Positions 34,911 through 47,306 are shown, counted from the first letter of the stretch. The stretch is 64,000 nt of DNA from Phocoena phocoena (GCF_963924675.1 NC_089236.1:62147306-62211305), one strand, 5' to 3'. Notes: a model not told the origin generated them from the letters alone. A program made the numbers and translations.

Positions 34911-35356
34911 AAATATTCATTCATGCATGCATGTTTACCCAAAAGAAACAGAACCCAGAGGAAAACTGAAAGAAATCCCTCTTCCCACGAAGCTAATATT
35001 CTAGTGAGGAGAGACAGACTCTAAATCGGACTCTAAATTATAATAAATCAATAAAACATAAGCATCAATAAAACATAAAGCAGCAGAAGAAATGATAAGG
35101 AGAAATATAAGGAGATACATAAATGATATGAAAAAAATAAAGCAAGGATAGGGAATAAAGAGTATGGGGAAGTTGGGGAAGGCATTACAATTTTAGAGAG
35201 TGTGGCCAGCAAAGGCCTACATCAAAGACAGCAATTGAGTAAAAACCTAAAGGAAATGAAGAATGAGTCATGTACTTATCTGGGGGAAAGATTGGTCCAG
35301 GTAGAACGTGGAGCATGTGCAAAGGCCCTGAAGTGGGATTATGCCTGGTGAGTTAG
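34911..35356 (-). repeat. L2 LINE 3' part
   Basis: Reverse complement of L2: cattcatgcatgcatgttta, agctaatattctagtgagga, ggccagcaaaggcctacatc, gtgcaaaggccctgaagtgg. Same region and orientation as the copy at 11,571-13,110. Confidence 0.78.
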
Positions 35357-35361
35357 AGAGT

Positions 35362-35612
35362 TAGTACGACCAGATATATATAGCACTTAAATATGCAAGG
35401 CAGTGTGCTCATCATTTTACATAGAAATACCCATTTAGTCTTCACAGCAACCTTTGATACAGGGGCTACTATTATTCCCATTTTATAGATGAGTAAAGTG
35501 AGGCAAAAGTTGTTAGGTAACTTGCTCAAGATCACAAAACTATCAGTGAAAAATTCAGACCCAGGCAGTTTGGCCCCAGGGTTGATGCCCATAACCACTC
35601 TACTATAGTATG
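35362..35612 (-). repeat. MIR
   Basis: Well-preserved antisense MIR: cccattttatagatgagtaa, then taacttgctcaagatcacaa and cagacccaggcagtttggcc. Confidence 0.85.
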
Positions 35613-35985
35613 TCTTAGTAATTTAGTAATTTTAATCATCAGTGGATTCTGATTCTGATTATATCTACATTTTAACAATAGAAAGAAGAAAAAATTTTAA
35701 GAATCCAGCGAAGTTGATCAATCCAATGAACCAACCCAGAAAATCCAAATATGGCAACGTAGATATCCATTCATTAATTCCTGTGTGATAAACATTGCTC
35801 CTTGTAGAGCATAAAATTTTCTCATTGGTTCAAGCCTTATAAATGATGTAAAGTTTAAAAAGAAGAGACCTTAACAAATCATCAAATTTTGATTATTATG
35901 ACTGAGACAAAGCTAAATTAACTGTCTACTTTTTTAAAAAAATTAGGTAAATAACAGAATAGTTAATAGGTATTCTACAGCCGAG
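35613..35985. other. Unassigned non-coding DNA
   Basis: No feature recognised. Confidence 0.5.
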
Positions 35986-35989
35986 TTTT

Positions 35990-36135
35990 CTAAGTGTGAA
36001 TCACAGCTCCGTTATGTGTCGTCTGTGATGTTAACAAGCTGCTTTAGCCTCTCCGGGTCTCAGAGTCTCAGGAAACGTGTGTAATAATAGTACCTACCTC
36101 ACAGGGTTTTGGGGATGATTAGTTGTGTCAGCCAT
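35990..36135 (+). repeat. MIR
   Basis: tttagcctctccgggtctca, then aataatagtacctacctcac and agggttttggggatgatta, matches the MIR core and 3' half. Confidence 0.78.
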
Positions 36136-36185
36136 GCCTGTTGTAGGGAAGTTGTGAGATAAGTGTTAGTTTTAGTATTACTTCA

Positions 36186-36440
36186 GTGGCAGTGTAGTAT
36201 ATTATGTAAGTAAGGGACCATAGTGGGAGGCTGTACGGATTGGAATCCCAGATTAACCACTTATCAGCTTTGTGACTCCAGCAATTTACTTAACCCCTCA
36301 TTTTCTCAGCTTCTCACCTTTAAAATGGGAATAATAACTCGACTTTACAGTGTTGTTGGAAGGATTAAATGAGTTACTATATGTAGGATGTTTAGACTGG
36401 CACCTGGCCCTTAATAAGTATTATATTTTTACTGATAGTA
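36186..36440 (+). repeat. MIR, nearly full length
   Basis: gattaaccacttatcagctt, then tgtgactccagcaatttact, aaaatgggaataataactc, gaaggattaaatgagttact and tggcacctggcccttaata cover most of MIR in order. Confidence 0.85.
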
Positions 36441-39075
36441 ACATTAACATTATGCATCATTTAGATTTATTAAAGAAGTTACTTCCTCTTCCATTTTGGT
36501 TCAAGACGACATGATCAAACCATGACTTCTCTTTAAATATCTTTCTTTATAATTTGCTTCTCTCTGTCACTCAGAGGTAATCCAACAAATTGAAAAGCAT
36601 ACACTAAGAGTTTAGGCCTTTTACTTAAAACAGTCAACATGTTCAGTGTTGTGCTAAATTATCTAGCCACTTTCCTGAAAACTGTGTTTCTGTAAACTCC
36701 CTTCCCTCTACTCATTACTAACATGAAAATTCAGGTAGATTTAATTTTATATTCCCCATCTGTAATTACCATCATCTTACTGGGTGTTTTCAGCATTCAC
36801 TCATATATGACAGTAAAACCCTGAAAACATAGAAAGATCTATGACATGTGTCATTTTTTTCTTTATTATAGATAGTTTAGGACCTCATTTAATTACGTGT
36901 AAGGGAAATGAAATTGAAACGTAGCTGCGGTTAGATATACTGATGACAATTACTATTTGCAGTGAACATGTCCTTACCAAGCTTGCACCTTGGTATGACA
37001 TGCCTTAGAGCTCTTCAGACAGATTAGGCAAGGTGTTATTTACAGAGAACATTACCTTTGGTCTTACTCAAATGGCAGAAAAATCTGCCAAAAACCTGAA
37101 TTGCTGTGTAATCGGCTTGTTTTGGCACACTCCATAGAGTTGGCAAGACAGAGCAAATGTTGTTACAAATAGTCACCCTTGATGCTGCCCTATAAAGGAA
37201 AACATGTTGTCTCTATTCCATACTTAGTAGAAGCCTAGCGGGGAGAAGTTCCATGCAGAAAATACCTGATATGTGCAGAGTACCTTGAAATGTCACTATA
37301 AGCCTATTATGGTAAGGAATTCTGAATACGGAAATTCCATCTCAGACCTCACAACAGTTTAAGTTACCATAATGATCTCATTATGAGTGCTTTTACCAAA
37401 AAGTAATTCTACTATACAAATCCAAAGCTCACGTGGTTATTTTGCTCATTTTGAAAGTTTCAATAAAGATTGTCATTTCCTGTCTCTACAGATACCTTTT
37501 AAAATCTGAAATTCAACTATTCTAAGTAAAAGAGTGAAGCAGGAATTACCAGTTGATATTATCATCTAAAATAATACGGACAGTACTTGATAAAAGGATC
37601 AAAGTACAAAATCTGTTTCAGGTTTTGAGAGGGAAGTTTCTTTTTTTATAACCAGGAGAGCACAAATTTTCATAAGTTATCACAACTTGTTTCCGATCAA
37701 TGTTTCTCAAGCATTTTCCAATTTGTATTCTCCTGAGGGACTCTACAAATGTTCTGCAGAATCTATTTAGAGCAATTGGTACTTCTTTGGTCTTTCAAAA
37801 CTTCAGGAATCTTAAAACTATAAAACTAAGGTATGGATAATACACATACAGAAAAACTATGAATCTGATAAGAGGAGTTGATTCCAGATATCAGAAAAAA
37901 ATAACTTTTTACTCTAGGAGTCATGGATTTTCCTTTCTCTAGTCAATATCTTAAACACATTATGTTGAAGACATTTTCTGGTATTTTCCATTTTGTCATA
38001 TAACAGTTCCCTAAAGTGATGTGTTTGACCACAACTCGTAACAGTGACTGGATCACCTTACCACCTCTGAAGTTCCACTGATTACAATAAGACATCATCT
38101 GACATTTAATTTGTTTAGAGTTAGAGATTCACTGTGACAATTCTATCGTGGCAAAAGTTGAGAGGTTTCCAAAACCATTCTGGAAAGACAGCTAATCTTT
38201 TCTCAGTTCATTACCTTTGTTTTCATCTCTAGTAACTGTTACCAGGAAATTAACAGCTTAGTATTCCAAGAAGGGGCCCAAAATACAGCATTTCTGAAGG
38301 CAGGGAAAACTGCCCAAATTCAGAAGACACACCATATTCCAGGCCCCAATATATTTAATATAGAAATACACTCATTTATTTAAAAATTGATAAAGGACAT
38401 AATTAATTTTAATTGTAAGCCTGAAATGTCATATCATGCAGAGTTGAGAAGAAAAAATTTTCAATTTTCAATTTCTACCATAGTTTAGGAAATTCTATAA
38501 GAATAATCACTCACAGTGGTCTATATAGAAGTTGGAATACAATTCTTGTCTGCTCATGGATCTCCAAATTTATTGGGAAAACTGATAGTGTCCGGCTCCC
38601 CAGATATTCAGTTTTAGGAGAGTCCAAGGCCAGGGCCCTCGCAGAAACACTCACCTATTTTTAATTCTTATTCTCTTTTCCACTTCTTTTCCTTTGGGGT
38701 TTCCTTGGTCAAACCATTACCTTGTTCAGTCTGAAAAACTGCAGTTTTTCAATGAAAAACTTCCCATTGATTCCTGCAAATATCCTAAAACTCTTGATTC
38801 CTCTAGACTCTGGATCTTGATATTTATAGAATAGACTTGGGAAATCAAGAGCCTTTTTCTCTCCAATCTGATCCTTGCAAATGAAACTCTGACTTTCAGG
38901 ACTCATTCTTTCTGCTTTACTCTAAACATGGTGTGGTATAATTTAACAATATATTTGGTCTTTGTCCTGAGTTCCTGGTACAGAGCTCCAAAAACACTAG
39001 AAATTTCCTGAACAAAAAGAGTGTCTTTTGTTATTCATAACTAGAGCCTTTGGAGCACATATGAGTTTATGATAA
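36441..39075. other. Long stretch of unique-looking DNA
   Basis: About 2.6 kb with no named repeat. 36,880-37,470 has balanced composition and almost no low-complexity sequence, so it is a candidate conserved non-coding region; nothing here proves it. 37,700-37,790 faintly resembles the end of a hAT element. Confidence 0.45.
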
Positions 39076-39079
39076 TGAG

Positions 39080-39690
39080 GTGACTTAGGGTGGGCCCCCT
39101 ATTTAGCCTCAGTTTGGAGGTCACAAGAAAGACCAAGTGATTAGCAAGTTGGAACTTTCAGTCCCACCCCTGACTTCTAGGGAGTAAAGGGGGCTGGAGA
39201 TTGAACTCTGTAATACCTCTGAACAATGAGATTCTTCAAAGCACTTCCTTGTTCATAAACACATCAAGGTGCTAAGAGGGAGGATGGTTCACTCAGAGAA
39301 AGTATAGAAGCTCCACACATCTCCTCCCCTATACCTTGAACTATGCACCTCTTCAATTTGGTTGTTCCTGTATTGTATCCTTTATAACAAGCCAATAAAT
39401 ATAAGTAAAGTATGTTCCTGAGTTCTGTGAGCTATTCTACCAAATTGTTTAAACTGAGGAGTGGTTGGTAGAGACCCCTGATTTATAGCTAGTTGTCAGA
39501 AGGTGGCCCAGGACTTGTGGCTGGCACCTGAAGTGCAGGAGATCTTGTGGGATTGTATCCTTAACCTGTGGGCTCTGTGCTAACTCCAGGTGGTTAGTAT
39601 CAGAATTAAATTAAATTGTTGGACGCCAGTACGTGTCTGGAGAATCAGCGAACTGATTGTCGGTGTCAGGAAACACCTCACAACATGGTG
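39080..39690 (+). repeat. Probable old LTR-like repeat, family not assigned
   Basis: Strong repeat wording in order: gtgggccccctatttagcct, agaccaagtgattagcaagt, agtatagaagctccac, ttataacaagccaataaata, gttctgtgagctattct, gatttatagctagttgtcag and aacctgtgggctctgtgcta. I recognise a widespread mammalian repeat but will not fix its name. Confidence 0.6.
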
Positions 39691-39844
39691 ATTTTGAAAG
39701 TCTAAACTAAGCAATGCCTTCAATGGTTTTTTGCTGTATTACCACTGCACCCCCCTCTCCCATTCCTATCCCAAGCATGCATGCGTCAGTATCGATGAAT
39801 GCAGCACTGTGAAAACAGTATTACTTGATGTGGAAAATAATCTG

Positions 39845-40240
39845 TGTTATGGACTGAACAGTATTCCCCTAAAATTCATATGTTGAAGCCTGAACTTCCA
39901 ATATGACTGTATTTGGAGATAAGGCCTTTAGGGAAGTAATTAAAGTTAAATGAGGTCATAGGATGGGATCCTAATTTCGTAAAGCTAGTGTCCTTATGAG
40001 AAGAGAAAGAGACATGAAAGATCTCTCTCCCTCTCTACACATACACAGAGAGGAAAGGCCATGTGAGAACACAGCAAGAAGGCTACTCTCTGCAAGGCAA
40101 GAAAAGTCTCGCCAAAAACCAAATTTGCTGCCACCTTGATTTTGGACTTGTAGCCTTCAGAACTCTGAAAAAATAAATTTATTTTGTTTAAGCTACCCAG
40201 TCTTGGTATTCTGTTATGGCAGCCTGAGCTAACTAATGTA
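39845..40240 (+). mobile_element. Complete MaLR-type solo LTR with intact 5-bp duplication
   Basis: Starts TGTTATGGACTGAAC and ends AATGTA (CA changed to TA). Perfect 5-bp duplication, atctg, at 39,840-39,844 and 40,241-40,245 fixes both ends. It has an AATAAA signal at 40,172-40,177. Same family as 30,847, 51,028 and 57,837. No internal retroviral sequence remains, as expected for a solo LTR produced by recombination. Confidence 0.92.
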
Positions 40241-40245
40241 ATCTG

Positions 40246-40499
40246 ATAGAATGTTTAAAATATTAACACGTTCTAGTCAATACCTAAATCTTTTTTAGCT
40301 TAAAGACTGACATTTTTTCCAACAGATTGTAATACCAGGGATGGGGCAGGTGATTCAATTATTTCAATTCAAGCACTCTGTTAACTGGTTGCTAAAATAA
40401 TTCTAGAAACCTAATTTTAGAAAGTCTGATGTTTTTATTTTAAGACATTATACTGTCAACTAGAGTTTTAAACTCAAAATTCAATCATTCGTTCTTATT
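40246..40499. other. Unassigned non-coding DNA
   Basis: No feature recognised. Confidence 0.5.
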
Positions 40500-40543
<44 letters not shown>

Positions 40544-40549
40544 TATATT
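40500..40549. repeat. (TA)n microsatellite, about 25 units with one interruption
   Basis: Alternating TA, broken only by one G at 40,525. Self-complementary and able to form a cruciform; likely unstable. Confidence 0.98.
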
Positions 40550-42745
40550 ACTATTCAAACTGAAAAGTATAGTTCCTGCTTCCAAGTGTTTACAGTTTTG
40601 TGAGAGGACAGATATTAACCAAATAACCACACAATTCCCAGAGGTTCAAGTGAGCTTAGCAACCCGAGCGCATTATTCCACATTTACTCGTATCCGGTTG
40701 ATGAAGGAAGACAAGTAGAAGATTCCCATGAGAGGTCCCTTTTTTTTTTTCATAAAATGCACAGAAATATACTTAATCTTGTCATACATATTACATTTCA
40801 GAAATGCATTGAGATTATATAGTTTTATAGTTAGCATTTTATATGAGAAATCAAGAATGAGTAATGAAAAGGCCGATAGAACCAGAAGGATTGATTTATG
40901 AAGAAAGATTGAAAAGAGTAAATGCCTATAGCTTGACCAACTCACAACTGAAAGAGAATATGGCATTAGAAATAAACTCAAATCGTTTAGAAAATACAGA
41001 TATTTCAATAATGTGATAAAAGGAAATTCTTTTTACATTATAGAAAATGAGCCATATTTATTATTAAATTAGACATCCAGTTAAAGGTCTTTAAAATGAT
41101 ACATGAGCTCAGGATTGGGGAAAAAAATCCCAAGTGACTTGGTCACTAAAAACAAGGTAGCCACAGGAAATGTTATCCACTCATGGTTATCACCACTCAA
41201 AGCATTTATGGTAATAGGAATATTGGAAGAGTTTTCTAATAGTTCAGGAAATAATTTATGGGGAAAAAGATCAAGGAAAGTTAGACTAAGAATTCTCAAA
41301 GTCAAGGAGTATGTATTCCTGCACTGACTTGTCATCCTTTTTTAGAAAATTCAGAGCAAAATGAAGTATTTGCTTTCTGTTGTGAGGGACAAACTCAGGA
41401 CCATATTAACCATATTAATGATGGTACCAGTGAATGTAATGATGATGAAACCCTTATGTTGCATGTAAAGGTAGCTGATACAGGGGAAGGTAAAGAGCCA
41501 TGTTTTTCCATGGAGCTCTAATAAATACGTCACTGAAGAGTCCCCAATCCACTTTCCATCCTCAACAAATAAAGTGGATTTACCTAGAATTAAGAACTGT
41601 TCAGGTGAATTATAATAGCCCCCCATTTAAAATTTTTTTAATTACATGATTTTAAATTAAGCCTATAGGTCTACTGGATCATTGAAGAAAACCAAAGACC
41701 TTTTAAAATTACACATAAGAAATAAAAATATTCTAATAAATATTTTAAACCCCACTCAAATATTAATAGTACAGTGTAATGTTTGCTTCTCCCTGAAATA
41801 AGCTCATTTTTAAAGATGCTTCAAAGGGAAAAGGCAATGGAAGAAGCCAGGCAAGCCCACTGTTCTAGCCCAAAGCTAACCCAGGGCTTAATGCCTAAAG
41901 CATTCTATGCCTAAACAGCAAAGGTAAGATAGTGACCTTTTGGCTAGACTTACAAAGGAAGTTCCTAAGAATTAGTACATTTAAGTAAAATATGTATTAT
42001 TAATGTCAAAGTTATTTCCTGATGTCTTCAAATACCAAGATAAGCATTGCATCCGCGAACTCTAAGATACATATCCTCCTGAAGTCTCCATGATAGCTAC
42101 ATTTGTCCAAATGGGATGTCCCTTGGATTTTAAAATTCCCCCACCACACCATCTCTGCCTCTTAAGCAGGAAGACCACCCAAAAGAAGGCTTTGATCTAA
42201 AACTAATGCAGTACTTTAAAAAACTGAAGAATAAGCAACAGCAACGATCAGTGAGGAAGCCCTTTGATCCTTGTGAATTAGTCCCTGTGGGACATCCAGA
42301 AAATAGGAGCTAGGGTCCAAGTATTCAGTGATAAGGAAACATGCAAGAATTTAGATGCATAGGTGCCTCAAACTTTATAATTCTGTGATGTCCTTTTCTC
42401 CACTGTGAATTCCTAAATTAATTTGGGAAATCTTTTAGCTTAGTAAACTGTTCTGAGTTGTCATTAAACTAGAGAATTTTGTATTATAATTTGGAGAGAA
42501 AATTTCCTTCCACCATCATTAATCACTTATCAATTTTGAATCAAAAGCCTTTATTTTAATAAAGGATTATTCAGAATAAATAGTCCCAGAAAATTCTGTA
42601 TATTGTAAGCAGCAATAAATATCCAGAATTGGTAGAAATAAAGACAAAAGTTGTTGGTTGATTTTTCTTTAAGGGATTGCTAGAAATGCATAGATTGGTC
42701 TTGGTTATTTTTAACTTATGTTAGAAACAGTGGTTAAAATTTTGG
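40550..42745. other. Unassigned AT-rich DNA
   Basis: About 2.2 kb. Frames at 40,673-41,008 minus, 41,081-41,335 minus, 41,103-41,327 plus and 41,351-41,626 minus show no known domain. No repeat named. Confidence 0.45.
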
Positions 42746-42751
42746 ACTCTG

Positions 42752-42870
42752 CAGTGGTTTTTAAACCATGTTCCAAGAAACCACTGGGTGGAATTCCACA
42801 GAGAATCATGGATTCTGCAATGGTTGGATTTTAATTAAAATTTAAAATCTACATTGAACTATTTTTAAAC
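42752..42870 (+). repeat. Possible hAT-type element end
   Basis: cagtggtttttaaaccatgt followed by tccaagaaaccactgggtgg resembles one end of a non-autonomous hAT repeat. Weak support. Confidence 0.3.

Positions 42871-42872
<2 letters not shown>

Positions 42873-42913
<41 letters not shown>
42873..42913. repeat. (CA)n microsatellite, uninterrupted
   Basis: About 20 perfect CA units. Confidence 0.98.
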
Positions 42914-42915
<2 letters not shown>

Positions 42916-42924
42916 CAAAAGAAA

Positions 42925-43090
42925 TTGAATGGAGGCAGACAGACAGGTTCAAATTCTGACTTTACTAGCTGCTCGCAATTGAGTATTAATACTTCAACTT
43001 TCACATTCTCAACTCTCCTATCTAGAAATGGAGATAATGATAATATAGTCATTATCTCAGAGGTTCTGACAGGAATAAATGAGATGCTGC
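42925..43090 (+). repeat. MIR
   Basis: ggttcaaattctgactttac, then atctagaaatggagataatg and gacaggaataaatgagatgc, is MIR in order. Confidence 0.72.
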
Positions 43091-43091
43091 A

Positions 43092-43132
43092 GAGAGGCAA
43101 TACAGCATAGTGCTTCAGAGCACAGGTCCTAT
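43092..43132 (+). repeat. MIR, left part of a copy split by MER5A
   Basis: gcatagtgcttcagagcaca is the start region of MIR; the rest continues at 43,308. Confidence 0.65.
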
Positions 43133-43307
43133 AACAATGGGGTCTCAAGTATGGTACCTGGACCAGAAGCGTCATCTTCTGCTGGGAACATGTTAGAAAT
43201 GCAAATTCCTAGGACCTGCTCCACACCTGCTCAGGGTGGGACTAGCAGCTTGTGTTTTAACAAGTCCTACAGGTGGGTCTGATGCACAACACAGGTGAGA
43301 ACCACAA
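43133..43307 (+). mobile_element. MER5A-like hAT-Charlie transposon inserted in MIR
   Basis: Has the MER5A order: ggtctcaagtatggtacctg, ttagaaatgcaaattcctag, tgtgttttaacaagtcctac, tctgatgcacaac, gagaaccac. The 8-mers flanking it (tcctataa and ccctagac) share five positions, as expected for an eroded 8-bp duplication. Non-autonomous, no transposase. Confidence 0.85.
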
Positions 43308-43480
43308 CCCTAGACTCGGTCTCCTTGGGTTTGAATCCTAGGTTGGCCATGTAATAGCTACATATCCACAGGCAAGTTACTAAATTTCTATAGTCCATGT
43401 GAAGTGTATGAAACAGAATCATAAATGTTAGCTGTTATTAAAATACTTGGGATAGTGCTGGACTAGATTAAGCATCTCAG
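43308..43480 (+). repeat. MIR, right part of the split copy
   Basis: gtctccttgggtttgaatcc, taggttggccatgtaatagc, caggcaagttactaaattt resume MIR after the MER5A. Confidence 0.75.
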
Positions 43481-44435
43481 TAAACAGCCACTAGTATGAT
43501 AATTATTATTTTAATTATCACTATTATTATTACATGTCATTGTGAAACAGGATCAAGTAATAATATGCTTCAATATGTTCGAGTTCAATAAAATGCTTAA
43601 ATTACATTCAAGGTCAAGGTAAAAAAAAAAAAGAAATCGAAAGCTTATGGCTACATATGGTGACTTCTATGTATTTTTTAAAGTGAGACCCATAGAAAGG
43701 TGCCCAATATACTTATTTTTAAGTTCCAAAAACTCAGGTTGCCTTTTCTTCATAAAATCAAACTTGTTGGAGGCAGACACACTAAAAATAAAATCGATTC
43801 ACTGTGATCATTCCTGCAGCTTTAAAATTCAAAGATTAGAAGACACAATGTTCCTTCTAACGTGCTGATTTTATTCCTTCTGTAATCCAAATGTCCACAC
43901 AGTGCCAGGCTTGAACGCCAAGTATGACACGTCAGTATTTTTTTCATTCTTTGTATCTCATAAAGGTTCAAAGAAAGGCAAACGTGCCAATATGCATTTG
44001 GCCTGACATTTAGCTCTTTAATGCTGTGACAAAGAATGATTGAGGATTAGGAGGCTGAGAATGGAGCTGTTCATGCTTGAGTGAGATGGTCATGAAAACG
44101 ATAGCAAGCATCTGCTTCTTTACAGCCCAAGGCCCTGGAACTTCACAGCAATCTGATGATACCATCTGTAAGCATGGGAAATGCTTTTGAAGAGTCTTAA
44201 TTTGCAGTGTATCATATTTACTATGTTTTGCCATTATTATCTTTTTCTATAATAATAGCACATTAAAGTCCATAGAGCCTGGATCTTTCTGTGCGAGATT
44301 TCTGACAACTAGTTCCGGCTCCCTCTTTCTTTGATCCACTAAGCTCTACCGTTTGTAAGACCTTGCCCGTTTCACCTAAATTTTCAATGTGTTGGCCCAA
44401 AGGTTGTTCATAAATTCTTCACGTTACCTTTTTAA
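43481..44435. other. Unassigned non-coding DNA
   Basis: A TTA-rich low-complexity patch at 43,498-43,533; A-run at 43,621-43,632. 43,860-44,240 has balanced composition but no recognised function. Confidence 0.5.
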
Positions 44436-44439
44436 AATC

Positions 44440-45490
44440 TCTGTAACACCTATAATTAGGTCTCTTTTTTCATCCTGGCATTAGTTATTTGTGCCTTATA
44501 CTTTATTGAACTATATCATTAATCAAATTTTGTCTATTTTATTACTTGCCCAAATAACCTTTTGGCTTTTTTCAAACTTCCTAGTGTTTATTTCTATGAC
44601 ACTAATTTCTGCTTTCATCTACATTATTGTTACGTCCTTTTTATTTGCATTTGTTCTAGATTTCTTCTTAAAACAGGATATATATGTTTAGCTCATTAAT
44701 TTTCAACATCAGTTCTAAATAAGAAATGTTTGGGCTGTTTTCTAATAATTTAAGACATAGTAGTATTTTTCTTATAATTTTCTTCATTTTTCATCACTTT
44801 CTATACCTGTGAGGATGTACTCCTTAACACATGGATTCTTCTGGCTAATTTCTTAATTTCCAAGATATGGAAACATTCTACTTAATTTTATTATTGATTG
44901 CTAATTGAATTCTAGGTTAACTACATAGTTAAGATAGCAATCTTTTGAAATGTTTGAAAATGTTCATTATGGTCAAGTTTCAAATGGTCAGCTTTTGTAA
45001 ATGTCCTACGTGTGCCTGAAAGAAGGTATATTCTAGAGTTATATGATATGGTATTCTATTTGCATCCATTAGGTCATATTTGTTAATCACATCCTATAAA
45101 CCTTCCATATTCTTTACTGATTTTGTTTGCTTCCTATCAATTACTGAGAGATATTTGTTAAATTCTACTACTGTGATTGTGAATTTGTCAATGTCCCCTT
45201 ATTTCTGTATTTTCTTTGTGTATTTTGGGATTATGTTTTTAGATACATACATACATTTAGAATATTTTATGTTCCTGGGAAATTGAAACTGTTAGTATTA
45301 TTAAGTGACTATTCTTATCTCTAGTAATGCTATGGACCTTAAATTCTATTTTGTCCAATATCAAATAGACATACCAGCTTTGTTTTAGATTTTATTTGCA
45401 TGGTTACCTTCTTCATCTTTTGCATTTAACTTTTTATAGAGCCTTATAGTTTAGATGTGTCTTTCATAATGTTTTTCATTCAGATGATTT
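44440..45490 (-). repeat. Old L1, antisense (ORF2 endonuclease/early RT region)
   Basis: T-rich on the plus strand. The stretch at 45,335-45,400 (attctattttgtccaatatc, then ataccagctttgttttag) is the reverse complement of the ORF2 endonuclease part whose usual reading is KAGVAILISDK; the preceding text (gcctgaaagaaggtatattc near 45,014) also fits antisense L1. Heavily decayed. It continues at 45,980. Confidence 0.7.
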
Positions 45491-45509
45491 TTTTTTTTGG
45501 TCTCAGAAA

Positions 45510-45960
45510 ATTTATTCAATAAAAGTTTACTGGGCATCTACTATGTGCAGGGTATTCTACTAGGTGCTGCAGTTTTTGAAATGACAAAACTGTATATGTA
45601 GGATCAGAGCTAGTCCTTGATAGTTTTCCTGATTTGACAGAGAAAGACAGACTGCCCCTACCAGGCTCATTTAGGGAGCTAAGAGCATGGATGAGGTCTA
45701 CTTTCTGTCCTCCTATCAGCCCAGCATAAACTTTTGCCTTCCTCAAATCAGTTGTAAGTCAAAACAAATAAGGTACATTAAAAAAATTTCCTAGCAAATT
45801 GACCAAACTAAAGACATGACATTTCGTTTGGTAACCTGCTCAAAATTATAAAACTCATTCCATTTGGCCCAGCTCATACTGCAAAACTTCCAGACAATTC
45901 TAATCCCACTGTGCTCTGTTCTTATAAACTGCATATTTTAAAAAAAGTCTTCAGCGTCCT
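45510..45960 (-). repeat. L2/MIR-like insert within the old L1
   Basis: Begins with L2/MIR 3'-end wording read backwards (gggcatctactatgtgcagg, attctactaggtgctgc), then a MIR-like antisense part near 45,830-45,920 (ggtaacctgctcaaaattat). Absent from the normal L1 order, so it probably interrupts the L1. Confidence 0.5.
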
Positions 45961-45979
45961 AAATGTGACATGCTCAGTG

Positions 45980-47295
45980 ATTTTATTTAACAATATTTTT
46001 GTCTAAATTGGGTCAATTAGACAATTTACATTTAATGTAATTACTGATTTATTTATATTTAAGCCTATCATCTTATTTTGGGCTAATTAGCCTGTTTCTT
46101 AAATGTTTCTTTTTCAATCTGTTCTTTTTTTGGAAGAATGATCAATAATAATGTCATAGTGGATTAAAATGATAAGCATTAAAACACATGACAACAATAA
46201 TGCATAGATTGGGGATAAGATAATGTGAAGTCAAGTCCTTGTATTATTCAGGAAGTGGCACATTTTATTAATATTAGAAAAATTCAAGATGCATGTGAAA
46301 ATTTATATGTAAACTGGTAAAGGGAATAACGTACATAGCTTCCAAACTATTGGAGGGAAAACACAGAAGGATGAAACATATTCATCTATCTACCTTTACT
46401 GTGCTCCATGTCTTTCTAAAACTCATACTATTGTTCTGCTTCCTTTAGTAAAAAATCTACTGATGGAAAATCCTGTTTTTCTTTATCTGAAAGTATTTTT
46501 TTCTTGCCGATGTTGGGTACTACTGGATTAGGAGAGTTTTCTTTCCTTCAGTATACTAAAATTGTCAGCCCCCTCTCTCTGGCTACCATTATTGCTGATG
46601 ACAAGAGAGCCACATCGGTCTAATTAAAAATCTTTTGAAGGGAACATTCCTCTTTTTTTTTCTTTTTTTTGCTCTGGTGAATTCTAAGATTTTTCCTTGT
46701 TTTTTGACGTTCTTCAATTTCATTATAACGTGCCTAAACGTAATGGTCTTTGTACTTACACTGGTTAAGATTCACTGAACTACTTGAATCTATGGGTTGG
46801 TATCTTTCATCAGTTCTGGAAAGACAACAACCCTCCATGCCATTCATTCTTTCTTCTAATCATGATCCAATGAAACCTCCCATACCACTTAACCTATCTC
46901 TCTGAAAAGTGTGTTCTGGGTAATTTCTTCTGATCTTTCTTCTACCTAATTTCTCTTCAGCTGTATGTAATCATTTGTTAAACCCATTCATTGACTTTTC
47001 AATATTTGTTATTGTCATTTTTATTTCTAGAAGTTATATTTCACGATTTTTCAAATCTGCTTCGTTATTTTTTATACTTTTATGTTCCCTTCAGATATAT
47101 ACAAACTTGTCGTTTCCTTCTCTGAACATTTTAAAAATAATAGTTGTTTTCTAACCTGGCCTGATATTTACAATTTATTAAATGTTTTGAAGTCTTATTT
47201 CAGCTTTCATTTTTTTTCTGCCAATTCTCTCTTTGTGCCTTTTTTCTATGTATGTATGTTTATTTTTGACTTGTGCTGCTTAATGTGCTTCAAAA
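45980..47295 (-). repeat. Old L1, antisense, continuing toward the L1 5' end
   Basis: acaatttacatttaatgtaa, ttactgatttatttatattt and aagcctatcatcttattttg are a recognised antisense L1 segment and sit where L1 order predicts after 45,490. Farther right (46,960-47,200) the T-rich text resembles the antisense 5' part of old L1 or HAL1 elements. Boundaries are soft. Confidence 0.6.
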
Positions 47296-47306
47296 GATTA
47301 TTTGTG

